A DNA stretch of 64,000 nt, taken from positions 266,126-330,125 of the forward strand of contig NZ_JSEP01000005.1 of the NCBI RefSeq assembly GCF_001624695.1, written 5' to 3'. The notes under the pieces are model-generated. The model did no database searches. It was given only the letters and a program-made list of their open reading frames with translations, and was not told the DNA's origin. The stretch comes from Labrenzia sp. OB1 (GTDB lineage Bacteria > Pseudomonadota > Alphaproteobacteria > Rhizobiales > Stappiaceae). The position numbers and the translations under genes are program-made. Shown in pieces: positions 7,845 through 17,122 of this stretch (position 1 is its first letter; every line of letters begins with the position of its first letter).

Positions 7845-8362
7845 CGCCCACCTGTTCCCTGTTGCACGGGTTCGGTCAACTGAACTGTCCAGCTGCTCTG
7901 TTCTCCCGTGTCGATTTCAAAAAAGCCTGTCCGTTCAAAGCCACGGGCCACACAGTCTTCGATTCCACGAATGGTGAATTCTTTTTCCCGGGTGCACATG
8001 AACGCCCGGCCGCCCCATTCACCGAATTGGTCATAATCAACTGCGTAGATGTAATAGTATCGTGAAACCAATGCACCCGGCACCAGCGTTTCGCAGGAAT
8101 TGGAGGAAAGGTTCCACCATCCTTCTGTGACCCAGTCGGTCTTGTCCTTGTAACCGATGGCCACGCCAACCTGACTGTCGGTCTTGTTGCAGAGCCGCAG
8201 GTCAGCCTTCGCCTTGTCGCTTGTTGCCGGGAGAAACAGCAAGGCTAGAAAAGCGGCACAGACAGTCTTCAGGGGCACGCCTATACGTGCCCGAGACCCT
8301 TCCTGGTTCCGTTCCCCAACCTCAAACATATGCAGTCGTTCACTTTGCTGCTTTACAGACAT
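7841..8362 (-). CDS. DUF1036 secreted protein
   Basis: About 173 residues. A hydrophobic signal (TVCAAFLALLFLPATSDKAKA) precedes a DUF1036 domain: LRLCNKTDSQVGVAIGYKD, VTEGWWNLSSNSCETLVPG, and an FMCTREKEFTIRGIEDCVAR segment with paired cysteines that probably form disulfides in the periplasm. The function is unknown. It is the usual partner just upstream of pyk in rhizobia and is coupled to it by an ATGA overlap. ATG at 8362 is used; a TTG at 8395 and an ATG at 8329 are alternatives, and the last also leaves a complete signal peptide. Confidence 0.85.
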   Translation of the reverse strand: MSVKQQSERLHMFEVGERNQEGSRARIGVPLKTVCAAFLALLFLPATSDKAKADLRLCNKTDSQVGVAIGYKDKTDWVTEGWWNLSSNSCETLVPGALVSRYYYIYAVDYDQFGEWGGRAFMCTREKEFTIRGIEDCVARGFERTGFFEIDTGEQSSWTVQLTEPVQQGTGGR

Positions 8363-8740
8363 TCGCTTTTTGCGTTGACGAGGAGTGCTTGTCAACGTCG
8401 TTAACAGGATCAGGAGCGCTTTCGCCCAATCTTGACACCGGAATCCGCACCCTCACTTCTGCCCCAAGGCGCGGTCTCCCTCTATGAGGCCAGAAATGGG
8501 GCGGTAACATGACCGGACCTTCCATGTGAGAATTTAGCCGTCGATAAAACTTATACAGGTTGGTCCGTCATTGGCAAAATTGCCTGTAAATCCAACGCTC
8601 AATGTCTGGCCTGACCAAAGCTCAGGCGTTGCGAATCGCCGACCGGATTCTGCCTGAAGCGGCTTGGTTCCCGCGCCGGTTTGCCGTAAACCTGTCGGCC
8701 TGTACCTTCGCAAGTCCGATGACCTTCCACGAAGCGAGAA
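8363..8740. other. Divergent intergenic region with a 7-bp inverted repeat
   Basis: 378 bases between the DUF1036-pyk operon and the second amidohydrolase gene. It contains an exact inverted repeat CGTTGAC / GTCAACG (8373-8379 and 8391-8397, spacer 11) just in front of the DUF1036 start, a candidate operator. No open frame with coding character was found. Confidence 0.45.
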
Positions 8741-9550
8741 ATGACAAAACCAGCAGACGTGGCCGAAGAGGCCTTTCAGCCGACGGAATACATCGATGGC
8801 GACCCAGGTTCGGGCATCCTGCTCCTGTGCGATCATGCGTGCAACGCGGTGCCGTCCGCCTATGGGAACCTCGGTGTTCCGCCCGAGCAGTTCGAACGTC
8901 ACATCGGTTACGACATCGGCGCACGCGCGGTCACGCTCGAACTGGCCAGGCGGCTTGGCGCACCTGCCTGCCTGACGACATTTTCCCGTCTGCTGATCGA
9001 TCCGAATCGCGGCGATGACGACCCGACGCTGGTCATGCGCCTGTCGGATGGGGCCGTCGTTCCCGGCAACGCCCGGGTGGATGCCCAGGAGCGCTCCCGC
9101 CGCATCGAAAGGTTTCATCGCCCCTATCACCTGCTGATTGACCGCACACTCGACGCGATGCTGGAGAAAGCCGCGCCGCCGGTGATTTTCTCTATCCACA
9201 GTTTCACGCCCGTTTGGCGCGGCGTGCCGCGGCCCTGGCATGTCACGGTTCTCTGGGACAGCGATCCGCGAGCCGTCGAGCCGCTGCTGGAGGGGCTGCG
9301 CGCGCAGGACGGGTTGATCGTCGGGGACAATGAGCCCTATGACGGCGCTCTCAAAAACGACACAATGTACCAGCACGCAACGCTCCGTGGATTGTCTCAG
9401 GCGTTGCTCGAACTGCGTCAGGATCTTATCGCCGATGCGGCCGGCGCTCGGGAATGGGCGGACCGTCTGGAACCTGTCATGAGAGATATCGCCCGGTTGC
9501 CGGACTGCCGGCAGACCCGGTATTTCAAATCACGCTGCGACACCGACTGA
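8741..9550 (+). CDS. N-formylglutamate amidohydrolase family protein (copy 2)
   Basis: 269 residues, shorter than and clearly diverged from the copy at 3219-4223. Family landmarks are LLLCDHACNAVP (31-42, the metal-binding His region), HIGYDIGARAVTLELARRLG, SRLLIDPNRGDDDPTLV and IFSIHSFTPVWRG. This is the short, HutG-like subgroup often annotated as N-formylglutamate amidohydrolase in rhizobia; the substrate may be another N-acyl amino acid. The downstream DUF1244 gene begins 32 bases after its stop and is probably co-transcribed. Confidence 0.85.
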   Translation: MTKPADVAEEAFQPTEYIDGDPGSGILLLCDHACNAVPSAYGNLGVPPEQFERHIGYDIGARAVTLELARRLGAPACLTTFSRLLIDPNRGDDDPTLVMRLSDGAVVPGNARVDAQERSRRIERFHRPYHLLIDRTLDAMLEKAAPPVIFSIHSFTPVWRGVPRPWHVTVLWDSDPRAVEPLLEGLRAQDGLIVGDNEPYDGALKNDTMYQHATLRGLSQALLELRQDLIADAAGAREWADRLEPVMRDIARLPDCRQTRYFKSRCDTD

Positions 9551-9582
9551 GTGCACACAGCCCGTTACGGCAAAGGGAGTTC

Positions 9583-9885
9583 ATGAGTATGGACGAGCAA
9601 ACCAGAGTGGAATTGGAAGCGGCGGTGTTCAGGCGCCTGGTGGAGCATCTGCGCGGCCGCTCGGATGTGCAGAACATCGACATGATGAACCTGGCCGGGT
9701 TCTGCCGGAACTGCCTGTCCAACTGGTATCAGGACGCAGCGGTGGAAAAAGGCCTGGATCTGGACAAGGCCGGGGCGCGCGAGATCGTTTATGGTATGCC
9801 CTATGATGACTGGAAGACAAAATATCAGGCGGAAGCCACAGCGGATCAAAAGGCCGCATTCGAAAAGACCAAACCGCAGCATTAG
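9583..9885 (+). CDS. DUF1244 family protein
   Basis: 100 residues, soluble. It carries the DUF1244 signature: FRRLVEHLRGRSDVQNIDMM, then NLAGFCRNCLSNWY with a CRNC cysteine pair (about residues 44-47), and EIVYGMPYDDWKTKYQ. The CxxC could bind metal or act in redox, but no function is known for the family. The ATG at 9583 follows AAAGGGAG at a good distance. A second ATG two codons later is possible. Confidence 0.88.
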   Translation: MSMDEQTRVELEAAVFRRLVEHLRGRSDVQNIDMMNLAGFCRNCLSNWYQDAAVEKGLDLDKAGAREIVYGMPYDDWKTKYQAEATADQKAAFEKTKPQH

Positions 9886-10061
9886 ATCCGCGTCGCGGGT
9901 CGCGGACCCGAGGCGGTCGCGGTTTTGCACCGGTACCGCTTGACGGCTTTGCGCAAGTCTGGCACGGCACGGTCGGATTTTAGGGGCAGCCAGGGTTTCG
10001 CATCTGGAACCGGCGGCCGATTTCAACGAACCAAGAAGACGAAAAAAGGAGAACTGAATTC

Positions 10062-10328
10062 ATGTCCGATCCGGGTGGAGTGGCAGCCGATCAGCTGCGT
10101 GCATTCGTGGAACGCATCGAGCGCCTTGAAGAGGAAAAGAAGGTCATTTCCGATGACATCAAGGACGTATACGCCGAGGCAAAGGGCAATGGCTACGACG
10201 TGAAAATCCTGCGTAAGGTCGTGTCGCTGCGCAAAAAGCAGCCGCATGAACGCGAGGAAGAAGAAGCCGTGCTGGACCTTTACATGCACGCGCTCGGCAT
10301 GGCTGCTCAGGCGCCGTCCGAAGGCTGA
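10062..10328 (+). CDS. gapR: Nucleoid-associated protein GapR (DUF2312, UPF0335)
   Basis: 88 residues, nearly all helical and highly charged: [20 protein letters not shown], then [20 protein letters not shown] and [20 protein letters not shown]. This is the DUF2312 family, whose Caulobacter member GapR clamps overtwisted DNA ahead of replication and transcription and stimulates topoisomerases. The Lys/Arg positions that contact DNA lie in the middle helices. The start at 10062 is preceded by AAAGGAG. A strong terminator follows its stop. Confidence 0.92.
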   Translation: MSDPGGVAADQLRAFVERIERLEEEKKVISDDIKDVYAEAKGNGYDVKILRKVVSLRKKQPHEREEEEAVLDLYMHALGMAAQAPSEG

Positions 10329-10362
10329 TTTTCTCCAGGGTGCAAACTCATGGTTGAGAACG

Positions 10363-10393
10363 AAAAAGAGCGGCGCAACGGCCGCTCTTTTTT
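10363..10393. terminator. Terminator between gapR and the DUF882 gene
   Basis: AAAAGAGCGGC pairs with GCCGCTCTTTT around a six-base loop, with T-runs in both directions; it serves the convergent genes. Confidence 0.88.
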
Positions 10394-10411
10394 GTTCGTA
10401 TCAGGCAGACC

Positions 10412-12253
10412 TCAGCGTGCGAACCGGACAGGAAGAACCACGATGGCGGGGCCCTCGAACCGGTCGGTCCGCAGACCGGCATAGGGATCGCGCTCGAAGC
10501 TTGCGGCAACGAAGCGGTTGCCCGGCATCATGACGTTTTCCAGTTTGCGCTGGTTGGGGTGGCTCAGCCCGGCAAAGGTACGATTGCGTGTGGTGCCCGC
10601 ACCCGACAGCAGCGTCGCTGCGGATTTGTCCGGAAGGCTGGCAAATCCGGCAAGCGGATCGATGATCTGGTCTCTGGGAATGCGCCCGGAAACGGACGGC
10701 AGCTTCCGTTCGGCTGCAGCGGGTGTCGCCGGGCCGGCACGATTTAAGGATTTTTGCTGCGGCACGCTTTTGGAGGGACGCAGCGAGCGGCTCAGGCTTT
10801 GCGGTACTGCTGCGCTCGCGGAAGCATACGCGAGGGTTGTTTCAGGGCGCGGCGCCGGCGATGGCGACGGGACGGTTCCTGTCGCCGCGGCAATTGCCGC
10901 CACCGGATCGGAAGCGGGAACGGTTCCGGAAAGGCCGAGAGTTTCAGCTGCAGCTCTGGCCGCGTTGCTCAGGCCGGTATCGGGTTTTTGAACCGGGGCA
11001 CGGGCAACCTGAAACCGCGTATCGATCACGTCTTTTGTCGAAGCCGGCTGGCCGGTTTCCAGCGAGAACCGTTGCGCATCGAGGGTGTTCGGCGCTGGGG
11101 CCGCCGGGACCGCAGCCGGGGGAACGGGGGAGGCAAGCGCAGTTGCGGCGGCCGCCGGTGCCACGGGAGCCTGCTCGACGAGGACCGGTTCAGCACTGGC
11201 GACAACGATCGGCTGCTCCTGCGGGGCCGGTGTTGCCGGTTCGCTCTCCAGCACCTTGCGGGTCGGGATCGGCGGATTTTTCAGGACCGGCGAAGCATCC
11301 GCAGTCAAGGCCGCGGGCGGCTTGTTGCCGACCGCGCCCGGGCGCTGGTTCTGCTCACCGCGATTGTTGCCGCCGAACAGGCTCGCGAACAGGTTTCCGC
11401 CAGCGGCGGGTCTGTCGTTGCTGGCGGTGGCCACGGGGATCGGCGTGCCGGGTTTGGTCAGGCTCTGGTCCCGGGTGCTGGCGGGGCGGCTGCTGGAGGT
11501 GGAGCGATTGTTCGAGGCGACGATTGTCGGCTTAGACGAACTGCGTCCACCGGATCGCGATTCGGCGAGGGCGACCTTGTAACCGCTCATCGGCTTGCCG
11601 TCGGAAGGAATGTGAAGGGTTTTGCCGTTCGGGAAGACCTTGGCGAGCTGGGAGCGGCTCATGCGTGGCCAGTGTCGGATGGTGCCAGTGTCCATGTGGA
11701 CGAAGGGCGATCCGGAACGGGGATAATAACCGACGCCGCCTACTTCCTTGCGCAGGCCGGCTGCCCGCAGCTTGGCGAGATTGACGCCGGGAATATAGAA
11801 GTCCATCGCCCTGCCGAGTGTGTGCTGGCTGTTTTTCGCAACGCCGGAAGACCGCTTGCGCAGCATGTTGTTGGTTGCCGGAGACCGGTAACTGGAAACG
11901 ACGTTGATGGGCTCGCGTGCGCGAACGCTCTGGTAGACCTCCCAGACCAGATCCAGAAGTTCCGGATCCATCTTGATGATCTCGTTGCGCCGCCAGTCGC
12001 GCAGGAAGCGGTTCGCCTCGCGCAGACCTTCGGGCAGGTAACGGCCGTTTCTCTTGAAGGTGATCGAAACACGCTCTTTCGTATGCGTGTTGTAAAGTTT
12101 CAGCGTACGGGTTTCCGCTTGCGCGGCGCTCGTGGGGAATGCACACACAACAGCCAGCACGCCAGCGACCGTAGCGGCGTGCTTCAGCCATCCGACGGCG
12201 TTGAAATCAAACAACCGTTTACGCAAAATCTGTCTCGCCGTTTTTGATGGCAT
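10412..12253 (-). CDS. DUF882 (peptidase M15-like) murein-type protein with long disordered tail
   Basis: About 613 residues. The N-terminus has a Tat-like or long Sec signal (KTARQILRKRLFDFN, then a hydrophobic stretch ending SAAQA). The DUF882/Peptidase_M15_2 domain follows: INVVSSYRSPATNNMLRK, the zinc-type SQHTLGRAMDFYIPG (His and Asp) and GSPFVHMDTGTIRHWP. The fold is that of D,D- or L,D-carboxypeptidases acting on peptidoglycan in the periplasm. The last 350 or so residues are Pro/Ala/Ser-rich and probably disordered, far longer than the usual family member. ATG at 12253 is chosen; GTG codons at 12286 and 12256 are alternatives. Upstream, 12254-12536 holds no gene. Confidence 0.85.
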   Translation of the reverse strand: MPSKTARQILRKRLFDFNAVGWLKHAATVAGVLAVVCAFPTSAAQAETRTLKLYNTHTKERVSITFKRNGRYLPEGLREANRFLRDWRRNEIIKMDPELLDLVWEVYQSVRAREPINVVSSYRSPATNNMLRKRSSGVAKNSQHTLGRAMDFYIPGVNLAKLRAAGLRKEVGGVGYYPRSGSPFVHMDTGTIRHWPRMSRSQLAKVFPNGKTLHIPSDGKPMSGYKVALAESRSGGRSSSKPTIVASNNRSTSSSRPASTRDQSLTKPGTPIPVATASNDRPAAGGNLFASLFGGNNRGEQNQRPGAVGNKPPAALTADASPVLKNPPIPTRKVLESEPATPAPQEQPIVVASAEPVLVEQAPVAPAAAATALASPVPPAAVPAAPAPNTLDAQRFSLETGQPASTKDVIDTRFQVARAPVQKPDTGLSNAARAAAETLGLSGTVPASDPVAAIAAATGTVPSPSPAPRPETTLAYASASAAVPQSLSRSLRPSKSVPQQKSLNRAGPATPAAAERKLPSVSGRIPRDQIIDPLAGFASLPDKSAATLLSGAGTTRNRTFAGLSHPNQRKLENVMMPGNRFVAASFERDPYAGLRTDRFEGPAIVVLPVRFAR

Positions 12254-12536
12254 CACCCATCCCGTGCTCCCCAGCAGGAGCTCCACACTAGCCGCAGCAA
12301 GTTAAGAAGTTTTTACCCTGATTTCATTAGCGCGATAATCGTTGCGGAATTGCAACGGCGCAACAGGAAATTCGATTAAAAGCCCTCCGCAGATCTGCAT
12401 ATCGGCAGAATGCGTCAAAAAATCGTCCGAATTCCTGTGAAAAGGCGTGGCGGTCAGCTTGGCGGGAGCTTGAAGGCAAGACCCGGGACCGTCCTGGAAG
12501 GCCGGACCCTCGAATCCAGGGGCTCTTCAGCCGGTC

Positions 12537-14096
12537 TCAGGCAGCGTTTTCCTCGCCGCCTTCCTCCAGACCGTATTCCTTCAGCTTGCGGTAAAGTGTC
12601 GAGCGGCCGATGCCAAGGCGCTTGGCAACTTCCGTCATGCGGCCCGAGTAGTGGTTGATCGCGGCACGAATCAGCTCTTCCTCGATATCCGCGATTTTGC
12701 GCACATGGCCTTCCGGATCGAGATTGCGCATGAACCCGAAGGGGGCCGCCTGCTCGAAGCCGGACCGGGGCGCGGGATGCGCGGCAGAGTCATGTGGTTT
12801 TGCGGTGACGGGCGGCGAAGAAACGGCCGCGGGAGCATTTGCTTCGCCATTGCCCGGAAGATCGGCAGGGGCAGGGGTGGGGGAGACTGCCGCCGGCTGA
12901 TCGACGGCTACGGCGACCTGCGGGAAATCGTGCACCGTCAACTGGGCGCCGTCACACAGGACGACGGCCCGGAAGACGGCATTTTCAAGCTGCCGGATAT
13001 TGCCTGGCCAGTGATAGGCCTGCAGCATGTCGAACGTTTCCGAAGTCACTCCGGCCACCTGGGGCTTGCGCTCTTCCGCGGCGAACCTGGCCAGGAAGTG
13101 CCGTGTCAGGGCTGGAATGTCCTCACGCCGGTCGCGCAGCGGCGGTATCCAGATCGGAAAGACGTTGAGACGGTAATAAAGATCCTCGCGGAACGCGCCA
13201 TCCTTGACCTGATCGATCAGGCGCCGGTTGGTCGCGGAAATCAGCCGGAAGTCCACCTTGACCGGACGCCTGGCACCGATCGGGTCGATCTCGCCCTCCT
13301 GGATGGCGCGCAGCAGCTTGACCTGGACCTCCTGCGGCAGTTCGCCGACCTCGTCGAGAAACAGCGTGCCGCCATGGGCTTCCTGAAACTTGCCGACATG
13401 TTTGTCGACGGCACCGGTGAAGGCACCCTTTTCGTGGCCGAACAGAATCGATTCGACGAGGTTTTCCGGGATGGCGCCACAATTCACCGTCACCAGGGGT
13501 TTGGATTTGCGGTCACTGGAGCCCTGGATGGCGCTGGCGATCATTTCCTTGCCGACACCGCTCTCGCCCTCGATCAGGATGGGAATATTTGAAGCGGCGG
13601 CGCGCTTGCCGAGATTGATCACGCGTTCCATGGCCGGGGAATGGGTGATGATGTCCGCGAACGTCAGCGTGCCGGAGGCCTGCTTGCGAAAGCGGGTGAT
13701 CTCGTCCTCGAGCGCCGAGGTCTTCAGGAGATTCCGGATCGACACATTGAGCCGTTCGGGGGCTACCGGCTTGACGGCAAAGTCCTGGGCTCCGGCATTC
13801 ATCACACTGACGACGGTGTCGATGCCGCCGTGGGCGGTCTGGACGATGACCGGCGTGGCGATCCTGTCGCCGCGCAGGCGCTGCAGGACACCGAGGCCGT
13901 CGAGTTCCGGCATGACCATGTCCAGGATGATCAGGTCGATTTCGCTGGCTTCCGGCCCTGTCATGATGCGCACGGCTTCCGCGCCGTTTTCCGCTGTCTT
14001 GAAGCGGTAGCCGAATTTCACAACAGCTTCCTGAAGCAATCTCCGCTGGATCGGATCATCGTCTACAATAAGAATTTTACCGCTGATAGCTTGCAT
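12537..14096 (-). CDS. Sigma-54-dependent response regulator, NtrC family
   Basis: 519 residues in the classical three-part layout. The receiver domain has phospho-acceptor Asp59 in [13 protein letters not shown] and Lys in FAVKPV. The AAA+ domain carries Walker A GESGVGKE (177-184), the sigma-54-contacting GAFTGA loop (224-229), a Walker B in [10 protein letters not shown] and the arginine-finger region. A Pro/Ala-rich linker leads to a Fis-type helix-turn-helix ([19 protein letters not shown]). It activates RNA polymerase with RpoN; target genes and sensor kinase are not in the window. The start is taken at ATG 14096; an ATG at 14138 is possible. Confidence 0.92.
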   Translation of the reverse strand: MQAISGKILIVDDDPIQRRLLQEAVVKFGYRFKTAENGAEAVRIMTGPEASEIDLIILDMVMPELDGLGVLQRLRGDRIATPVIVQTAHGGIDTVVSVMNAGAQDFAVKPVAPERLNVSIRNLLKTSALEDEITRFRKQASGTLTFADIITHSPAMERVINLGKRAAASNIPILIEGESGVGKEMIASAIQGSSDRKSKPLVTVNCGAIPENLVESILFGHEKGAFTGAVDKHVGKFQEAHGGTLFLDEVGELPQEVQVKLLRAIQEGEIDPIGARRPVKVDFRLISATNRRLIDQVKDGAFREDLYYRLNVFPIWIPPLRDRREDIPALTRHFLARFAAEERKPQVAGVTSETFDMLQAYHWPGNIRQLENAVFRAVVLCDGAQLTVHDFPQVAVAVDQPAAVSPTPAPADLPGNGEANAPAAVSSPPVTAKPHDSAAHPAPRSGFEQAAPFGFMRNLDPEGHVRKIADIEEELIRAAINHYSGRMTEVAKRLGIGRSTLYRKLKEYGLEEGGEENAA

Positions 14097-14285
14097 TTGC
14101 CGGCCAGACCCGTTCCGATTTGTCTCGTTTCGAACCATTCTGGTCGCAATTGGGTAAACAAATCGTCCAAGGTGGGGCAAAAAAGTTTGGCATTTGCGAT
14201 TGCGGCGCGGCGTCGGCCCGGCCTACAAATTCTGTAGCTGAACTACCATGGCCTTCCGAAGGCGACCGTTTACCCGGAGTAAGTA

Positions 14286-16115
14286 ATGCCGAAGCTGCCG
14301 CACCCCGTTTTCGCGCCTCAGTCTTCTTCGTCCGCCGATCTCGGGCATCTGCCAGAATGGGATCTGACGGATCTTTATCCGGCTCTGGACGCTCCGGAGG
14401 TGATCGCGGACCTGAAAGAGTGCCTCGACCGGTCGAAAACCTTCGAGACCTCCTACAAGGGGCGCCTTGCCGAAATGGCGCGGGACAACGTGGCGGCGCT
14501 TGTCGTCGCGATCCGGGCCTATGAGGAACTGGAAGATCTCATGGGCCGGCTTGTCTCCTTCGCAGGGCTGGTCTACGCGGAAAACACCGTCGATCCTGCA
14601 TCACAGAAATTCTACGGCGATGTGCAGGAGCAGATCACCACGGCCAGTTCTCATCTCCTGTTCTTCACGCTGGAACTCAACAAGATCGACGACGCCATAA
14701 TGGAGACTGCTCTTCAGGATCCGCATCTTGGCCATTATCTTCCGTGGATCGAGGATCTGCGCAAGGGCAAGCCCTATCAGCTTGAGGATCGGGTCGAGCA
14801 GCTTTTCCACGAAAAATCGGTCACCGGGGCAGGCGCCTGGAACCGTCTCTTTGACGAGACCATGGCGTCGCTGAAATTCGATGTCGGCGGCGAGGAGCTC
14901 GCCATCGAACAGACGCTCAACCTGCTGGTCGATCCCTCCCCGGAAAAGCGCCAGATTGCCTCGCAGGCACTGACGACGACCTTCAAGAAAAACCTCAGTA
15001 CCTTCACGCTCATCACCAACACGCTTGCCAAGGACAAGGAGATTTCCGACCGCTGGCGGAATTTTTCCGACGTCGCCGACAGCCGCCATCTGGCGAACCG
15101 TGTGGAGCGGGAGGTGGTGGACGCAATGGTCGGTGCCGTCCGGGACGCCTATCCGCGGCTGTCGCACCGCTATTACAAGATGAAGGCCAATTGGCTCGGC
15201 ATGGACCAGCTCAACACCTGGGACCGCAATGCACCGCTTCCGGATGCAGATACGCGGACCATCCCCTGGGATGAAGCCAAGGCAACGGTGCTGTCAGCCT
15301 ACGGCTCCTTCTCACCCGACATGGCCGAGATCGCAGGGCAATTCTTCGACAAGGGCTGGATCGATGCACCGGCCCGGTCCGGAAAGGCGCCCGGAGCCTT
15401 CGCGCATCCGACGGTGCCGAGCGCGCATCCCTACGTGCTGCTCAATTACCAGGGCAAGGTGCGCGATGTGATGACGCTGGCGCATGAGCTTGGCCATGGT
15501 GTCCATCAGGTTCTAGCCGGGCCCAACGGGCCGCTGATGGCGCCGACCCCTCTGACGCTGGCGGAAACCGCGAGCGTCTTCGGTGAAATGCTGACGTTCA
15601 AATCCCTGCTGGCGAAGGCGGACAATCCGAAAACCCGCAAGATCATGCTGGCCTCCAAGGCCGAGGACATGATCAACACCGTTGTGCGGCAGATCGCCTT
15701 TTATACGTTCGAGCGCAAGGTGCACACGGAACGGCGCAACGGCGAACTGACTGCGGACAAGATCGGTGAGCTTTGGCTGTCCGTCCAGGGCGAGAGCCTC
15801 GGTCCGGCGATCCGGCTGAATGAAGGCTACGAGCCATTCTGGACCTATATCCCGCATTTCATCCATTCGCCGTTCTACGTCTATGCGTATGCGTTCGGGG
15901 ATTGCCTGGTGAACTCGCTTTATGCGGTTTACGAGGAGGCCGAAGCGGGATTCCAGGAGAAATATTTCGATCTCCTGAAAGCCGGAGGCACCAAGCACCA
16001 TTCCGAGCTGCTTGCACCTTTCGGTCTCGATGCCACGGATCCCGACTTCTGGAAAAAGGGTCTTTCGGTGATTGAACGCATCATAGACGAACTGGAAGAA
16101 CTCGATCAGGCCTGA
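14286..16115 (+). CDS. pepF: M3 family oligoendopeptidase PepF
   Basis: A 609-residue cytoplasmic zinc metallopeptidase. The zinc motif HELGH is at 400-404 (in LAHELGHGVHQVLAG), with the third ligand Glu in TLAETASVFGEML about 25 residues later. Length and the N-terminal LGHLPEWDLTDLYPAL block are those of the PepF/M3B family, which cuts short peptides of roughly 7 to 17 residues. ATG at 14286 has CGGAGTAAG upstream. The DUF3445 gene begins 19 bases downstream and is probably in the same operon. Confidence 0.95.
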   Translation: MPKLPHPVFAPQSSSSADLGHLPEWDLTDLYPALDAPEVIADLKECLDRSKTFETSYKGRLAEMARDNVAALVVAIRAYEELEDLMGRLVSFAGLVYAENTVDPASQKFYGDVQEQITTASSHLLFFTLELNKIDDAIMETALQDPHLGHYLPWIEDLRKGKPYQLEDRVEQLFHEKSVTGAGAWNRLFDETMASLKFDVGGEELAIEQTLNLLVDPSPEKRQIASQALTTTFKKNLSTFTLITNTLAKDKEISDRWRNFSDVADSRHLANRVEREVVDAMVGAVRDAYPRLSHRYYKMKANWLGMDQLNTWDRNAPLPDADTRTIPWDEAKATVLSAYGSFSPDMAEIAGQFFDKGWIDAPARSGKAPGAFAHPTVPSAHPYVLLNYQGKVRDVMTLAHELGHGVHQVLAGPNGPLMAPTPLTLAETASVFGEMLTFKSLLAKADNPKTRKIMLASKAEDMINTVVRQIAFYTFERKVHTERRNGELTADKIGELWLSVQGESLGPAIRLNEGYEPFWTYIPHFIHSPFYVYAYAFGDCLVNSLYAVYEEAEAGFQEKYFDLLKAGGTKHHSELLAPFGLDATDPDFWKKGLSVIERIIDELEELDQA

Positions 16116-16134
16116 GACAGGAAATCGGCAGCGC

Positions 16135-17043
16135 ATGGAAACAAGACCTAATCCGCCATTCACGCATTCGCCTTATGACGGATCCAGCCAGCCTTTCGCG
16201 GTCGGACTGAAGCCGGTCGATGAAGCGGTCTTTCTGGAACCTGACACGTCGCTCGGTGCTTACCTGACCGAGAAGGAGCGCTTGTTCTCGCGGGATCTAG
16301 AGACGGTGTTTCGGCAGGAGGCCGACACGGAGGCCGCGCAGGCGGAAGTTCTGGATCTCGTCACCGGCAACCTGGAGCGTTTCCACGGCGGCACGTATCG
16401 CTTTGGTTCCGGCACGGTCGAGATCCCCGGCGCAGGGCGTGTCGTGAGCCTGTCGGAAGGGCCCTTTCTTCTCACCGCATCGCGGCTCGTTCAGGAAGAC
16501 CTCATCATCATGCGGCCGGGACCTGAAGGCTATCGGCTGGTTGCGGCGTCCCTGTGTTTTCCGTCTTCCTGGTCGCTCGATGAGAAATTCGGCCAGTCGA
16601 TGCATGGCATTCATGAAAACGTGCCGGGCTTCAACGGTGCGCGCATGGGCCAGACCGTGGCGCGTCTTTTCGACAATCTGAAACCGGAACAGCTTGTCGG
16701 CAGGTTCAACTGGTCGGTCTACCCGGACGGCAATCTGCATCATCCGCGCCCGAAACAGATCCGCCCCGAGATTTCCAACGGCGGCCTCGCCCGGCTGTTC
16801 CTGCGCGTCGAGCGCCAGACCCTTCGGCGGCTGCCCGGAAGTGGCGATATCCTGTTCACGATCAAGGTTCATCACGACCCGCTGGCTGCGCTGGAGATCC
16901 ACGAAGATCGCGAGAGGCTCGCGGCGGGGCTCCGGCAGCAGCTTGTCGATCTCGATGTGGACCAACTCGCCTACAAGGGGCTGGTCAGCACCCGTGATGC
17001 GCTTGTGAAAGCTCTCGAAGGTCTTTCCGTCGCAGCGCAATAG
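16135..17043 (+). CDS. DUF3445 protein, heme-dependent oxidative N-demethylase-like
   Basis: 302 residues. The DUF3445 family shows here as SLCFPSSWSLDEKFGQSMHG followed by IHENVPGFNGARM, LVGRFNWSVYPDGNLHHP and the LFLRVERQTLRRLPGSGDIL block. Characterised members with a heme/PAS-like core remove methyl groups from amines together with ferredoxin-type subunits; no such partner genes are adjacent here, so the substrate is unknown. It lies between pepF and an ABC1 kinase gene in one direction, consistent with co-transcription. Confidence 0.85.
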   Translation: METRPNPPFTHSPYDGSSQPFAVGLKPVDEAVFLEPDTSLGAYLTEKERLFSRDLETVFRQEADTEAAQAEVLDLVTGNLERFHGGTYRFGSGTVEIPGAGRVVSLSEGPFLLTASRLVQEDLIIMRPGPEGYRLVAASLCFPSSWSLDEKFGQSMHGIHENVPGFNGARMGQTVARLFDNLKPEQLVGRFNWSVYPDGNLHHPRPKQIRPEISNGGLARLFLRVERQTLRRLPGSGDILFTIKVHHDPLAALEIHEDRERLAAGLRQQLVDLDVDQLAYKGLVSTRDALVKALEGLSVAAQ

Positions 17044-17122
17044 CGGAGGCAAGGCTGGATATTGCCAGCGCTCCGCATATTTAGTCGATGACACTGCGCC
17101 TCGAAATGGAGCCTGAAGCCAC

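Noticed and set aside
10754..12247. Plus-strand 497-residue frame
   Set aside because: Antisense shadow of the DUF882 gene; low-complexity Arg/Gly content.
14188..14203. TGGCATTTGCGATTGC as a sigma-54 promoter for pepF
   Set aside because: GG and GC elements are 11 bases apart, not 10, and the -24 element is incomplete.
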